The notes: generated by a model not told the origin, from the letters alone. Positions 36,500 to 46,132 are shown, numbered from the stretch's first letter. The stretch: DNA of 64,000 nt from Aquilutibacter rugosus (GCF_036541335.1 NZ_JAZHBO010000002.1:744001-808000); one strand, 5' to 3'. Numbers and translations are program-made.

Positions 36500-36832
36500 T
36501 TAGCCCCAGATGGCCTCGTCCAAGCCGCGCCGCGAATCGGCCGACGCGCGGCCATTGCGGACTACCACGCCCTCGGCCCGTAGCCGCTGAACCTGCTCCT
36601 CGAATTCAGGGGAGCCCGGCGGAAACGCGATGGAACCATCGGAACGGACTACGCGATGCCAGGGCAGACGTTCCGGTCCACTGCCGGAGGCAAGCACCCG
36701 CGCTACCCAGCGGGCTCGTCCCGGGTAGCCCGCCCGCAATGCGATCTGACCGTAAGAGGCCGTACTGCCTTTAGGGATGGCCTGAATGGCAAGCCATACT
36801 GGATTCGGACTGAGTTCGGGCCGCGACGCCAT
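36500..36832 (-). CDS. atl: Alkyltransferase-like protein (MGMT family, Trp for active Cys)
   Basis: A 110-residue DNA-binding domain of the MGMT/Ogt family (YbaZ/Atl1 type). The family's PCHRV motif reads PWHRVV here, so the alkyl-acceptor Cys is replaced by Trp. Such proteins bind O6-alkylguanine, flip it out and hand it to nucleotide excision repair rather than repairing it directly. IPKGSTASYGQIALRAGYPG is the DNA-binding helix region with the Arg finger stretch RARWVARVLA. ATG 36832 is preferred over the TTG four codons upstream. It is divergent from the CorC-like gene. Confidence 0.9.
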   Translation of the reverse strand: MASRPELSPNPVWLAIQAIPKGSTASYGQIALRAGYPGRARWVARVLASGSGPERLPWHRVVRSDGSIAFPPGSPEFEEQVQRLRAEGVVVRNGRASADSRRGLDEAIWG

Positions 36833-36864
36833 GGCAAGGGGCAAACTGTTAAGATGCAGCCTCT

Positions 36865-38178
36865 ATGGTAGAACTTTTTATTGTCGCCGCTCTGATCCTC
36901 TGCAATGGCTTTTTTGCCATGTCGGAGATGGCGCTGATGACATCCCGCAAGCTGCGCCTTCGCCAGATGTCCGAGACCTCGGCCGGCGCCAAGGTCGCGC
37001 TCGAACTGTCCGAAAATCCGGACAATCTGCTCTCCACTGTGCAAGTCGGCATTACCGCCATTGGCGTGCTCACAGGTCTGTTCGGTGGCGATGCACTTGG
37101 AGCCTGGCTGAGCAGTTGGCTGGGCAGCACCTTTCCCGATGCCGTTCGCTATGCGCATCCCATTGGCATCACCACCGCCGTGGTAGTGATTACCGCGGCC
37201 AATGTGATCTTCGGCGAACTCATCCCAAAGCGTCTGGCGCTAACCAATCCGGAATCAATTGCCTCCGCAGTCGCGCGTCCTTTGCAGATTCTGTCCAATG
37301 CCGCCAAACCGGTGGTTGGCATTCTTGGCACCATCAACCGGCTGTTCCTGCGTCTGTTCGGCATACGCGATGATCGCGTCCAGGCCATCAGCGAAGAGGA
37401 AATTCGCCTTCTGGTGACCGAGAGCCATGAACAGGGCGTCATCGATGCGGACGAACGCAAGATGATGAATCGCGTGCTGTCGCTTGGCGATCGCACCACC
37501 GACTCGGTTATGACGCCGCGCAATCGAATTGTCTGGCTGGATCGCGAAGCCGCGTACGAAGAAAACCTGCAGATCATGCGCGAACGCCCCTACTCGCGCT
37601 ATCCAGTACTGCGTGACGGCAGTGACAATGACATCGCCGGCATTCTTGAAACCAAGATGCTGCCTTCGAGCACCGAAAGTGCTGGCACTGAACGCCTGTT
37701 CTCGACGCTGCGTGAACCGCTGTACGTGGCCGAGTCCACCAACATTGTTCGCTTACTCGAAATCTTCCGCGAGGAACATCAGTCCGTTGCCATCGTAGTC
37801 GATGAGTATGGCGATGTGGCCGGACTGGTAACCATTAACGACATTCTGGGCGCCATTGTCGGTCGCATCGAAGACGTGACCGAGTCCGAGTCGCAACCGC
37901 ACGTGGTGCAGCGTCAGGACGGCAGTTACCTGCTGGACGGCAAACTCGGCATCGAAGAGTTCAAGGAGCTCCTTCGCACTTCCTCATTGCCGCAGGAAGA
38001 TGATCACGACTTCGTTACGGCTGCCGGTTTTCTGATTGCCAATCTGGGTCGCATTCCGCACGTCGGCGAGCTGTTTTCGTGGGGGCGTTGGCAACTCGAG
38101 GTGGTCGATCTCGATGGCCCGCGTGTCGACAAATTACTGCTGACCCACAAGGCGCCGCCCGAAGACGAGGCGGCCTAG
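36865..38178 (+). CDS. CNNM/DUF21-CBS-CorC family membrane protein
   Basis: A 437-residue HlyC/CorC (CNNM-like) protein. The N-terminal DUF21 membrane domain (AALILCNGFFAMSEMALMTS) has about four transmembrane helices, among them GITTAVVVITAANVIFGELIPKR in two stretches. It is followed by two CBS motifs (MTPRNRIVWLDREAAYEENL and EEHQSVAIVVDEYGDVAGLV) and a C-terminal CorC_HlyC domain. Relatives are implicated in divalent-cation or polyamine efflux, and the older haemolysin annotation is not well founded. The substrate is unknown. It is followed by exoD after nine bases. Confidence 0.88.
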   Translation: MVELFIVAALILCNGFFAMSEMALMTSRKLRLRQMSETSAGAKVALELSENPDNLLSTVQVGITAIGVLTGLFGGDALGAWLSSWLGSTFPDAVRYAHPIGITTAVVVITAANVIFGELIPKRLALTNPESIASAVARPLQILSNAAKPVVGILGTINRLFLRLFGIRDDRVQAISEEEIRLLVTESHEQGVIDADERKMMNRVLSLGDRTTDSVMTPRNRIVWLDREAAYEENLQIMRERPYSRYPVLRDGSDNDIAGILETKMLPSSTESAGTERLFSTLREPLYVAESTNIVRLLEIFREEHQSVAIVVDEYGDVAGLVTINDILGAIVGRIEDVTESESQPHVVQRQDGSYLLDGKLGIEEFKELLRTSSLPQEDDHDFVTAAGFLIANLGRIPHVGELFSWGRWQLEVVDLDGPRVDKLLLTHKAPPEDEAA

Positions 38179-38187
38179 CCCAAGCTC

Positions 38188-38817
38188 ATGCAGCCGCGCT
38201 CCAAAGACTCCGGACAAAGTACGGCGCAGTTGCTCGCGCGACTGGCCGATGGCGATCCGGATGGCCGCGTGGAGATTCGCGACTTGCTCGCCGCATTCGG
38301 ACGCCGTGCGTTCGCCGTACTGTTCCTCGGTGCCGGGCTTCTGGCAATGAACCCCGTTCCCGGATTGGCCGGCGGCCTGTCGGGTCCCCTGGTGATACTG
38401 GCCGGTCTGCAACTGATGTTCGGTCGCCGACGTCCGGTATTGCCCAAGTTCGTGCAACGCAAGAGCGTGCGACGTAGCTTCTTTGCGCGTGCCCGCGTCC
38501 GTGTCGAACCCTGGATTGGACGCATTGAGCGACTGATCCGCCCTCGCCTCACGTTCCTGTTTGATCAATACGGGTGGAACGCGTTTAGCGGCATTCTGCT
38601 GACCGTATTCGGGGTGCTGGTCCTGCTGCCGATTCCGTTTACCAACTTTGCCTTCGGCGTACTGCTGCTGTCGTATTGCATCGCCTATATCGAGCGCGAC
38701 GGGGTCCTGCTCGTTTTGAACTGGGTCATCACCATTGGGGTCATTCTGGTCTTTGGAATTCTGTCGGGCACGCTGATTCGCGCCGCGACTGACTGGAGCG
38801 CACGCCTGCTCGGCTGA
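38188..38817 (+). CDS. Exopolysaccharide synthesis protein ExoD family
   Basis: A 209-residue ExoD family membrane protein. The conserved early part is IRDLLAAFGRRAFAVLFLGA, followed by NPVPGLAGGLSGPLVILAGLQ. Later helices are GILLTVFGVLVLLPIPFTN and VITIGVILVFGILSGTLI. ExoD was named for a role in rhizobial exopolysaccharide production and alkali tolerance; its biochemical activity is unknown. The ATG is nine bases after the CorC-like gene, suggesting an operon. It converges on trmJ. Confidence 0.86.
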   Translation: MQPRSKDSGQSTAQLLARLADGDPDGRVEIRDLLAAFGRRAFAVLFLGAGLLAMNPVPGLAGGLSGPLVILAGLQLMFGRRRPVLPKFVQRKSVRRSFFARARVRVEPWIGRIERLIRPRLTFLFDQYGWNAFSGILLTVFGVLVLLPIPFTNFAFGVLLLSYCIAYIERDGVLLVLNWVITIGVILVFGILSGTLIRAATDWSARLLG

Positions 38818-38825
38818 CGACCCAA

Positions 38826-39608
38826 TCAGTCGGAGTCGGTCGACTTGATTCGCAATGCCCGCTGCATGTCGTGCAGCACTCCGCGCAACATGCGCACTTC
38901 ACGCTGATCCATCGGCGCGCGCAGAAATGCCCGCCGCAACTTGTACAAAGCCGAATTGGCCGAACGGCCCTTGTGAAAATCGATCAGTTCCAGAATCTCT
39001 GCCGTCTGGGCAAAGAAGCCTTCCCAGTCGGCGTGGGTTGCAGGTTGCGCGATTGCCGGCGCAGCCGTCAGTGACTCGGCACCCGAGCGGTTCAGCTCAT
39101 ACGCAACAATCTGCACCGCAGAGGCCAAGTTGAGGGAACTGTAATCGGGATTGGCGGGAATACATAGACCTGCGTGACAGCGTTGCAGCTCATCGTTGGT
39201 CAGCCCCGTACGCTCGCGGCCGAATACGACGGCCACCTTGGCTGTCGGGGTCGCGCTGATTTGTCCTAAGGCTGCCTCTGCGGCCTGTGGCGGCGTCCAC
39301 TCGGTCAGGCCGATACGACGGCTGCGGGCCGTGGTGCCAATCACCAGCGAGCAATCCGCCAGCGCTTCGGACAGGGACTCTACGATCGTGGCGGCCTGCA
39401 GCAGGTCCTCGGCACCTGCAGCCATGGCGACCGCGGTCTCGTCAGGCCGGCGCGACGGGGCCACCAGCCACAGATCCGAGAATCCCATGGTCTTAAGGGC
39501 GCGTGCCGCGGAGCCGGTGTTGCCGGTATGTTGCGTGCCGACCAGCACAAAGCGGATTTGACGACGCCAGGAATCCTGCGCTGTATCGAATGGGGAAACT
39601 GAGCTCAT
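38826..39608 (-). CDS. trmJ: tRNA (cytidine/uridine-32-2'-O)-methyltransferase TrmJ
   Basis: TrmJ is a SPOUT methyltransferase that 2'-O-methylates position 32 of several tRNAs. It is 260 residues with FVLVGTQHTGNTGSAARALK at the N-terminus, the knot motif VVFGRERTGLTNDEL and the C-terminal knot segment IPANPDYSSLNLASAVQIV. A helical C-terminal extension typical of TrmJ follows (LRRAFLRAPMDQREVRMLRG). It is divergent from suhB with an 88-base gap. Confidence 0.93.
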   Translation of the reverse strand: MSSVSPFDTAQDSWRRQIRFVLVGTQHTGNTGSAARALKTMGFSDLWLVAPSRRPDETAVAMAAGAEDLLQAATIVESLSEALADCSLVIGTTARSRRIGLTEWTPPQAAEAALGQISATPTAKVAVVFGRERTGLTNDELQRCHAGLCIPANPDYSSLNLASAVQIVAYELNRSGAESLTAAPAIAQPATHADWEGFFAQTAEILELIDFHKGRSANSALYKLRRAFLRAPMDQREVRMLRGVLHDMQRALRIKSTDSD

Positions 39609-39696
39609 GACGGTCCATGATAAACTCTCACACGGCCTGAGCGCCGACCGTTCTTACCCATTCTGTCCGCTTGCGATCGTTACGGAGACCTCTGCA

Positions 39697-40521
39697 ATGC
39701 AAAAGCCCGCCATCACGCTGATGGTCAAAGCCGCGCGTGCCGCCGGCAATGTCCTGCTGCATCATATGAACCGCCTGGATTCGCTCAAGGTGGAGCAAAA
39801 GGCCCGTCTCGATTACGCGTCCGAAGTGGACCGCAAAGCGGAACAGGAAATCATCAAGGAATTCCGCTACGCCACGCCCGACTACGGCATCATCGCCGAA
39901 GAAAGCGGCATCACTGCACCGCGCAGGGGCAGCAAGTTCAGCTACGTCATTGATCCGCTCGACGGCACCAGCAACTACCTGCATGGCATCGGCCACTTCT
40001 GTGTTTCCATTGCCCTGTGTGAAGACGGCGAACCGGTCCACGGTCTGATCTTTGATCCGATCCGAAACGAGCTGTTCACCGCCTCCAAGGGATCGGGCGC
40101 CATGCTCAACGACAAACGCATCCGCGTCAGCGACCGCAAGTCGCTCGATGGAGCCATGATCATCACCGGCTTCCCGCCCCGTGAACGCGACCGCGTCGGC
40201 CCGCACCTGCGCACCGTCGAAAACGTCCTTGAAGTGGCCGAGGACATTCGCCGCACCGGTTCGGCTGCGCTCGATCTCGCGTACGTCGCTGCCGGTCGTG
40301 CCGAAGCGTACTTCGAAGCCGGCGTCAAACCGTGGGATATCGCAGCCGGCATTCTGATGGTCCGCGAAGCCGGCGGCAAGGTCAGTGATTTCAAGGGCAA
40401 CAAGACGGCCGCAATGAGCGCAGAGCATCTCGACGGCCGCCCACTGCTGGCAGGCAATATCAAGTGTGCCGATGCCCTCCTTGCCCGTATCCAGGCCACC
40501 GGTTACGACAGGGAATTCTAG
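39697..40521 (+). CDS. suhB: Inositol-1-monophosphatase SuhB
   Basis: SuhB hydrolyses inositol monophosphate and, in E. coli, also joins the NusA-containing rRNA antitermination complex. It is 274 residues from ATG 39697, which is preceded by ACGGAGA. Motifs are IIAEESG (metal Glu), IDPLDGTSNYLHG (the DPxDGTxN metal site) and VKPWDIAAGILMVREAGG (second Asp). The trmJ-suhB divergent pair is conserved in many gammaproteobacteria. A terminator follows 21 bases after the stop. Confidence 0.95.
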   Translation: MQKPAITLMVKAARAAGNVLLHHMNRLDSLKVEQKARLDYASEVDRKAEQEIIKEFRYATPDYGIIAEESGITAPRRGSKFSYVIDPLDGTSNYLHGIGHFCVSIALCEDGEPVHGLIFDPIRNELFTASKGSGAMLNDKRIRVSDRKSLDGAMIITGFPPRERDRVGPHLRTVENVLEVAEDIRRTGSAALDLAYVAAGRAEAYFEAGVKPWDIAAGILMVREAGGKVSDFKGNKTAAMSAEHLDGRPLLAGNIKCADALLARIQATGYDREF

Positions 40522-40542
40522 GCTCACGTGGACCCCGCAAAG

Positions 40543-40571
40543 AAAAGGCCGCCCTGGGCGGCCTTTTCTGT
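40543..40571. terminator. Bidirectional terminator between suhB and secF
   Basis: AAAAGGCCGCCC and GGGCGGCCTTTT make a 12-base stem with a single-base apex (effectively a small loop), with T and A runs on the two sides. It lies between convergent suhB and secF. Confidence 0.9.
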
Positions 40572-40588
40572 TGCAGCGGATTGCCCGA

Positions 40589-41551
40589 TTAAGGGCGACG
40601 TGCCAACTCGGCGTCGTACGACTCCTTGGGCATCAGATCCTCCTGAGTTACGCGCAGGAAGCTCATTGTCAGCAGCGGGCATGCAATGAAGATCGACGAC
40701 AGCGTGCCGATGATGATACCGATCATCTGCGCTTCGGACATGCCGCGCATCGACTGACCGCCGTACATGTACAGCGCAAAACACGACAGGAAGGCCACGA
40801 ACGAAGTAATCACCGTACGTGACAGCGTCTGATTAATGGACGCATTGAGAACTTGCTCAGGATTTGCACGCATGGTTCTGAAGTTCTCACGGACCCGGTC
40901 AAACACCACGATCGTGTCGTTGATGGAGAAACCCATCACCGACAGCACGCCGGCCAGCACGGTCAGGTCGAACTCGTGCTGCGTCCAGGCAAACCAGCCC
41001 AGACAGATCAGCACGTCGTGCAAGGTGGTCAGAACGGCCGCAATAGCGAACTTCTTTTCGAACCGGAACGAGATGTAGATCAGGAAGCCGACCACCACAA
41101 AGAGCAGTGCCCAGACTCCGTTCTGAGCCAGATCCTTACCGACTTGCGGGCCGACAAACTCGCTGCTCAGAATCCGTGCCGGGTTCTCGGCAGTGTTCAG
41201 CGTCTTGAGTACGCGGTCCGCAGTGTGTTGCGTTGACGGGCCTGCACCTTGAGTTTCGCCTGCTGTTTGCATGCGAACCAGGATTTCCTGACCGTTACCG
41301 AAGGTCTGGACTTGCGCATCATCCATACCTGCAGCCTGGAGCTTGGCACGGGCCTGCTCGACATCGACCGGCTTTTCAAACACCAGCTCGGTCGCAGTAC
41401 CGCCGGTAAAGTCCAGAGCAAAGTTAAAGCCCTTTACGGCAATGCCCACGACGGCAGCCACGGCCAGCAATGCAGCCAGCGAAATGCTGACCCAGCGCAG
41501 ACGCATGAAGTTAATTTTGGACCCGTAAGGGAAAACATTAAACGGTTTCAT
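40589..41551 (-). CDS. secF: Protein translocase subunit SecF
   Basis: SecF works with SecD to pull translocating proteins into the periplasm using the proton gradient. It is 320 residues with six transmembrane helices, the N-terminal FNFALDFTGGTATELVF motif, and in the membrane the RND-type segment LAGVLSVMGFSINDTIVVFDRVREN (read in two parts). It follows secD after 18 bases and ends before a bidirectional terminator. Confidence 0.97.
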   Translation of the reverse strand: MKPFNVFPYGSKINFMRLRWVSISLAALLAVAAVVGIAVKGFNFALDFTGGTATELVFEKPVDVEQARAKLQAAGMDDAQVQTFGNGQEILVRMQTAGETQGAGPSTQHTADRVLKTLNTAENPARILSSEFVGPQVGKDLAQNGVWALLFVVVGFLIYISFRFEKKFAIAAVLTTLHDVLICLGWFAWTQHEFDLTVLAGVLSVMGFSINDTIVVFDRVRENFRTMRANPEQVLNASINQTLSRTVITSFVAFLSCFALYMYGGQSMRGMSEAQMIGIIIGTLSSIFIACPLLTMSFLRVTQEDLMPKESYDAELARRP

Positions 41552-41569
41552 ATGGTTCTACTCCGGCCG

Positions 41570-43435
41570 TCAGATGGCGACCGACTTGATCTTGCGCTTG
41601 CCGCCGTAAATCAGCGTAGCCAAGCCGCGCGATACGGTCACAGCGGTAAACATGGAGGTCAGGATGCCGACGATCATTGAGATCGCGAAGCCCTTAACCG
41701 GACCGGTTCCGAATGCGAACAGCGCGATGCCGGCCAGAATTGCCGTCAGGTTGGCGTCGGCAATGGTGCCCGATGCGCGATCGTAACCTTCTGCAATCGC
41801 CTTCTTAGGCGGCAACCCGTCGCGAAGTTCCTCTCGGATCCGCTCGTTGATCAGCACGTTGGCATCCACCGACATACCGACGGTTAGCGCGATACCGGCC
41901 AGGCCCGGCAGGGTCAGTGTGGCACCGAACAGGCCCATCACTGCAATCAGCAGCAACAGATTCAGCAGCAGCGACAGACAGGTGATGATGCCGAACATGC
42001 GGTAGTAAATCAGGAAGAAGACCAGCGCAAAACCGAACGAGAACAGAATGGCTTTAAGGCCGTTCTCAACGTTCTGCTTGCCGAGCGAAGGACCAACGAC
42101 TCGTTCTTCAACGAAGTCCATCGGTGCAGCCAAGGAACCCGAACGCAGCAGCAGCGCGAGATCCTGAGCTTCCTGCATGGAGCCCAGACCGGACGTGATG
42201 AAGTCCTTACCGAACACACCGTTGACGGTTGCGTTGGAGATCACTTGCTCGCTGACGCGGGTCGAATGCACTTCCTTGCCGTCGACCATCGTGACTTCGG
42301 GGATGCGTTCAACATACACGACCGCCATATTCTTGCCGACGTTCTGGCTAGTGAAGTCGAACATCCGCTGACCGGCTGCGTCATTGAGCTTGACGTTCAC
42401 CGAAGGCGTACCCGACTGCGGATCGGTAGAGGCCGATGCGCCGACCATCTGGTCACCTGTGGCAATCAGTCGCTTGTTAAGCAGCAGCGGAATCGGCGGT
42501 TGGCCGGGTGCCTGTTGCTTGTAGTAGAACACGCGAGCATTTGGCGGAACGATGCCGGTCTGTTCGGCAGCGACTGCATCGCCATCGACAGTGGCACGCC
42601 ATTCCAGCGTAGCCGTTGCACCCAGAATGCGCTTGGCTTGAGCGGTATCCTGCACACCGGCCAGCTGAACTACGATGCGGTCCTTGCCTTGACGCTGGAT
42701 GATCGGCTCGGCCACGCCAAGGGCGTTAATGCGGTTACGCAGCGTGCCGACGTTCTGCTCGACCGCTTCGGTCGCAAAGCGATCCAGCGCAGCGGCAGAC
42801 AGCGTCATGGTGACGGTGTCTGCGCCCGAATCGATCCGCATGTCGGGTTGCGACAGGCTCAGCTGGGTGACGGCCTTATCGAGGTCGGCGGCATTAGCCA
42901 GCTTGATCACGACGGAGTTGCCGGCACCGCGCTCGACACCGGTCACGGCGATCTTGCGATCGGCCATCAGGGTACGGACCTCTTCGGACAGAGCTTCCAT
43001 GCGCTTATCCAGCGCGGCCTTCTGATCCACCTGCATGGTGAAGTGCACACCGCCCTGCAAATCCAGTCCCAACTGCATCGGCCGGGCGCCCAGCTTGCTC
43101 AACCAGTCCGGCACGTTGGACACCAGGTTCAGCGCAACAACGTAGTCCGAGCCCAACTTGGAGCGCAGCAGATCCGCAGCGCGCGATTGGTCATCGGGAT
43201 TGCTCAAGCGCACCAGCAGCGATTTAGGATCAATTTCCACTGCCTTGGGCTGAATGCCGGCAGCCGTTACATCGGCCTTGACGCGTTGCTGCAGCTGGGC
43301 ATTGATCGGTGCACCACGTGCGGAACTGATCTGCACGGAGCTGTCTTGAGGGTAGATATTGGGCAGCGCATACAGCAGGCCAAACAAGGTGACCAGCAGA
43401 ATCAGCGCGTATTTCCAGCGGGGGAAAGTCAGCAT
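41570..43435 (-). CDS. secD: Protein translocase subunit SecD
   Basis: SecD is the larger subunit of the SecDF motor. It has 621 residues, an N-terminal helix (YALILLVTLFGLLYALPNIY), a large periplasmic P1 domain starting near MQLGLDLQGGVHFTMQVD, and the C-terminal RND membrane domain with GLAGIALTVGMSVDANVLIN, which carries the family's proton-path Asp. It lies between yajC and secF in the usual queA-tgt-yajC-secD-secF operon. Confidence 0.97.
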   Translation of the reverse strand: MLTFPRWKYALILLVTLFGLLYALPNIYPQDSSVQISSARGAPINAQLQQRVKADVTAAGIQPKAVEIDPKSLLVRLSNPDDQSRAADLLRSKLGSDYVVALNLVSNVPDWLSKLGARPMQLGLDLQGGVHFTMQVDQKAALDKRMEALSEEVRTLMADRKIAVTGVERGAGNSVVIKLANAADLDKAVTQLSLSQPDMRIDSGADTVTMTLSAAALDRFATEAVEQNVGTLRNRINALGVAEPIIQRQGKDRIVVQLAGVQDTAQAKRILGATATLEWRATVDGDAVAAEQTGIVPPNARVFYYKQQAPGQPPIPLLLNKRLIATGDQMVGASASTDPQSGTPSVNVKLNDAAGQRMFDFTSQNVGKNMAVVYVERIPEVTMVDGKEVHSTRVSEQVISNATVNGVFGKDFITSGLGSMQEAQDLALLLRSGSLAAPMDFVEERVVGPSLGKQNVENGLKAILFSFGFALVFFLIYYRMFGIITCLSLLLNLLLLIAVMGLFGATLTLPGLAGIALTVGMSVDANVLINERIREELRDGLPPKKAIAEGYDRASGTIADANLTAILAGIALFAFGTGPVKGFAISMIVGILTSMFTAVTVSRGLATLIYGGKRKIKSVAI

Positions 43436-43492
43436 GAGGAATACTCGGTAAAACGAAGGCGGACCGTTGCCGATCCGCCTTGGGAACTCAGG

Positions 43493-43837
43493 TTAAGCGG
43501 CCTTAGCCAGCGTGCCCTTAGGCAACACCATGGACAGCGCACCCTTTTGCACGCGGATGACGGTGTTATCGGCAATCTCAACGCTCACGAACTGCTCGCC
43601 CATGGCGACGACGCGACCGGCGATACCGCCGTTGGTCAGGACCTCATCGCCCTTGGCCAACGCATCGAGCATGGCCTTGTGTTCTTTTTGCTTTTTCATT
43701 TGCGGACGGATCGTCAGGAAGTACATGACGATGAACAGCAACGGAAACATCAGCAGCATGGAAGTCATGCCGCCCTGCGGCGCCGCACCGGCGGTCTGCG
43801 CATGCGCAGTGGAAATGAAGAAATCAGTCAGACTCAT
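43493..43837 (-). CDS. yajC: Sec translocon accessory subunit YajC
   Basis: YajC is a small single-pass inner-membrane protein that associates with SecDF. It is 114 residues with a transmembrane helix (GGMTSMLLMFPLLFIVMYFL) followed by the signature RPQMKKQKEHKAMLDALAKG and GDEVLTNGGIAGRVVAMGE. It is upstream of secD by 57 bases and downstream of tgt. Confidence 0.96.
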   Translation of the reverse strand: MSLTDFFISTAHAQTAGAAPQGGMTSMLLMFPLLFIVMYFLTIRPQMKKQKEHKAMLDALAKGDEVLTNGGIAGRVVAMGEQFVSVEIADNTVIRVQKGALSMVLPKGTLAKAA

Positions 43838-43917
43838 GAAAAGGGCTCTCTGCTCGGCTCTAAAATGACAGGTTAATCCGCCATTATAGCCTTGAATGGG
43901 GCCCTAACCACGCCGTT

Positions 43918-45060
43918 TCAAGCCGCCGGCGGAACGCTCTGACCGCGTCGCTCATAAAAGCGCCGGCGGAATTCGGCCAGCTCCCCGCGCTCAATGGCGG
44001 CCCGCATATCGGCCATCAGGCGCTGGTAATGGCGCAGGTTATGCAAGGTACCCAGCATCGGCCCGAGCATCTCGTTGCAACGGTCCAGATGACGCAAATA
44101 CGAGCGGGAGAACCCGTTGGCGCAGGAGTAGCAGTCGCAGCCTTCCTCGATGGGACGCAGATCGTGTTCGTACTGGGCGTTGCGGACGCGGATCACACCT
44201 TCCGCGGTGAAGAAATGACCATTCCGGGCATTACGCGTTGGCATGACGCAGTCAAACATATCGACACCTCGCCACACTGCCTCGACCAGATCCTCGGGAC
44301 GGCCGACGCCCATCAGATATCGAGGCGCATCCGCAGGCAGCTGCGGCACGATGAAATCCAGAACGCGATTGCGCTCTGCCTCGGGTTCGCCCACAGCCAG
44401 GCCACCGATGGCATAGCCGTTGAATCCGATCTCGGTCAGCGCACGCGCCGACTCGGTACGCAAGTCGTCGTACATCGAGCCTTGGACAATACCGAACAAA
44501 GCCGCATCATTGCCCTCGTGGGCACGCTTCGAACGCTCGGCCCAACGTAGCGACAGTTCCATGCTCTTGCGTGCGGCCGCGTGAGCGATGGGCTCACCGT
44601 TCACCAGGTACGGCGTGCATTCGTCAAAAATCATGACGATGTCCGAATCGAGCACTTTTTGGATGTGCATGCTTTCTTCGGGACCGATGAAGATTCGGCG
44701 ACCGTCAGTCGGCGCGGAAAATGCAACGCCCTGCTCGGTGATCTTGCGCTTGTGCGCCAGCGAAAACACCTGAAATCCGCCCGAATCCGTGAGGATGGGG
44801 CCGTTCCACTTGCCAAAGCCGTGCAGGCCGCCGTGTTCAGCGATCACATCAAGACCGGGGCGTAAGTACAGGTGGAACGTATTGCCGAGAATGATCTCCG
44901 CACCCAATTCACGAATCTGATGCGGCAGGACGCCTTTAACAGTTCCGTAGGTACCTACCGGCATAAAGGCCGGTGTTTCAACGGTACCTCGCGGAAAGGT
45001 CAGACGACCGCGCCTTGCACGTCCATCGGTTTTTGAGACAGTAAATGACATGCGGCTCAT
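43918..45060 (-). CDS. tgt: Queuine/preQ1 tRNA-ribosyltransferase Tgt
   Basis: Tgt exchanges guanine 34 of GUN-anticodon tRNAs for preQ1, a step in queuosine synthesis. It is 380 residues with the substrate motif LTDSGGFQVFSLAHKRKI, the nucleophile region FDCVMPTRNARNG, and the zinc site CDCYSCANGFSRSYLRHL near the C-terminus. It overlaps queA by four bases, so the two steps are translationally coupled. Confidence 0.97.
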   Translation of the reverse strand: MSRMSFTVSKTDGRARRGRLTFPRGTVETPAFMPVGTYGTVKGVLPHQIRELGAEIILGNTFHLYLRPGLDVIAEHGGLHGFGKWNGPILTDSGGFQVFSLAHKRKITEQGVAFSAPTDGRRIFIGPEESMHIQKVLDSDIVMIFDECTPYLVNGEPIAHAAARKSMELSLRWAERSKRAHEGNDAALFGIVQGSMYDDLRTESARALTEIGFNGYAIGGLAVGEPEAERNRVLDFIVPQLPADAPRYLMGVGRPEDLVEAVWRGVDMFDCVMPTRNARNGHFFTAEGVIRVRNAQYEHDLRPIEEGCDCYSCANGFSRSYLRHLDRCNEMLGPMLGTLHNLRHYQRLMADMRAAIERGELAEFRRRFYERRGQSVPPAA

Positions 45061-46130
45061 GCAGTGATCTCCTGGGATGGCGCGGAAGGCATGGCCGGAA
45101 ACAGCAACATGGCATCACCGTAAGAAAAGAAACGGTAACGTTGCGAGATGGCATGGCGGTAGGCTTCGATTACGCGGTCGAACCCTGCAAACGCGGAGAT
45201 CATCATCAGCAAGGTGCTCTCCGGCAGATGGAAATTAGTGACCATGGCATCCACCGCGGTTATGCGATAGCCGGGTACGATAAACAGTTGCGATTCACCG
45301 TTAAACGCGCCAATGACCGGATTGCCGTCGGCATCACGACGGGTTGCCGATTCCAGTGCGCGGACGACCGTTGTGCCCACCGCAATGATGCGCCCACCGG
45401 CCGCACGAACCGCTGCGATTCGTTCGGCCAATTCGTCGCTGACCTCGACTCGCTCACGATGCATCACGTGCTGACTCAGGTCTTCGACACGCACAGGCTG
45501 AAAGGTGCCTGCACCGACATGCAAAGTGACATAGCCGAATTCGATACCTTGCGACTGCAAAGTGCTAAGGAGCGCGTCGTCAAAATGCAGTCCCGCGGTG
45601 GGTGCGGCCACAGCGCCGGTGTGACGCGCATAGACGGTCTGATACCGCTCGGAGTCATCGGCTTGCGGGTCGCGTTCGATATACGGCGGCAGAGGCAGCT
45701 GACCGACCGTTTCCAGATATGTCGTCAGATCCGTATCGATTTCAAATTGCAGCGTGAAGAACCCTTCCTCGCGCGCGATCACCGTGGCGAGACCACCGGC
45801 ATTGAGCTCGATGAGTCCGCCGATTTTCGGGGTCTTACTGGCACCGATCTGAGCAAGGGCGGTGTGTTCATCCAGGACGCGTTCTACCAGAATCTCGACA
45901 TGGCCACCTGTGGGTTTGCGCCCAAACAGGCGTGCAGGTATCACCCGCGTGTCGTTGAAGATCAGCAAATCGCCGGGACGCAGACACGATGTCAGGTCGC
46001 TGAAATGCGCATCCTGCAAGGCTTGGGGCACAGGCGGAACAACCAGCAGCCGCGAAGCGGAGCGGTTCGGTAGCGGCGCCTGCGCGATCAGTTCCGGCGG
46101 TAGGTCGTAGTGGAAATCGGATTTTTTCAC
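45057..46130 (-). CDS. queA: S-adenosylmethionine:tRNA ribosyltransferase-isomerase QueA
   Basis: QueA moves the ribosyl part of SAM onto preQ1 in tRNA, forming epoxyqueuosine. It is 357 residues from GTG 46130, giving MKKSDFHYDLPPELIAQ, the standard N-terminus. Motifs are FNDTRVIPARLFGRK, APTAGLHFDDALLSTLQSQG and TVVRALESA. The frame is open further left without a recognisable start; the codon just upstream region holds GTA and no ATG in frame. No clear ribosome site precedes the GTG, only a hairpin (46133-46152). Confidence 0.95.
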   Translation of the reverse strand: MKKSDFHYDLPPELIAQAPLPNRSASRLLVVPPVPQALQDAHFSDLTSCLRPGDLLIFNDTRVIPARLFGRKPTGGHVEILVERVLDEHTALAQIGASKTPKIGGLIELNAGGLATVIAREEGFFTLQFEIDTDLTTYLETVGQLPLPPYIERDPQADDSERYQTVYARHTGAVAAPTAGLHFDDALLSTLQSQGIEFGYVTLHVGAGTFQPVRVEDLSQHVMHRERVEVSDELAERIAAVRAAGGRIIAVGTTVVRALESATRRDADGNPVIGAFNGESQLFIVPGYRITAVDAMVTNFHLPESTLLMMISAFAGFDRVIEAYRHAISQRYRFFSYGDAMLLFPAMPSAPSQEITA

Positions 46131-46132
46131 AG

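Noticed and set aside
42245..43876. 543-codon open frame antisense to secD and yajC
   Set aside because: High-GC third positions of secD create the open frame; the translation is low-complexity and no family motif is visible.
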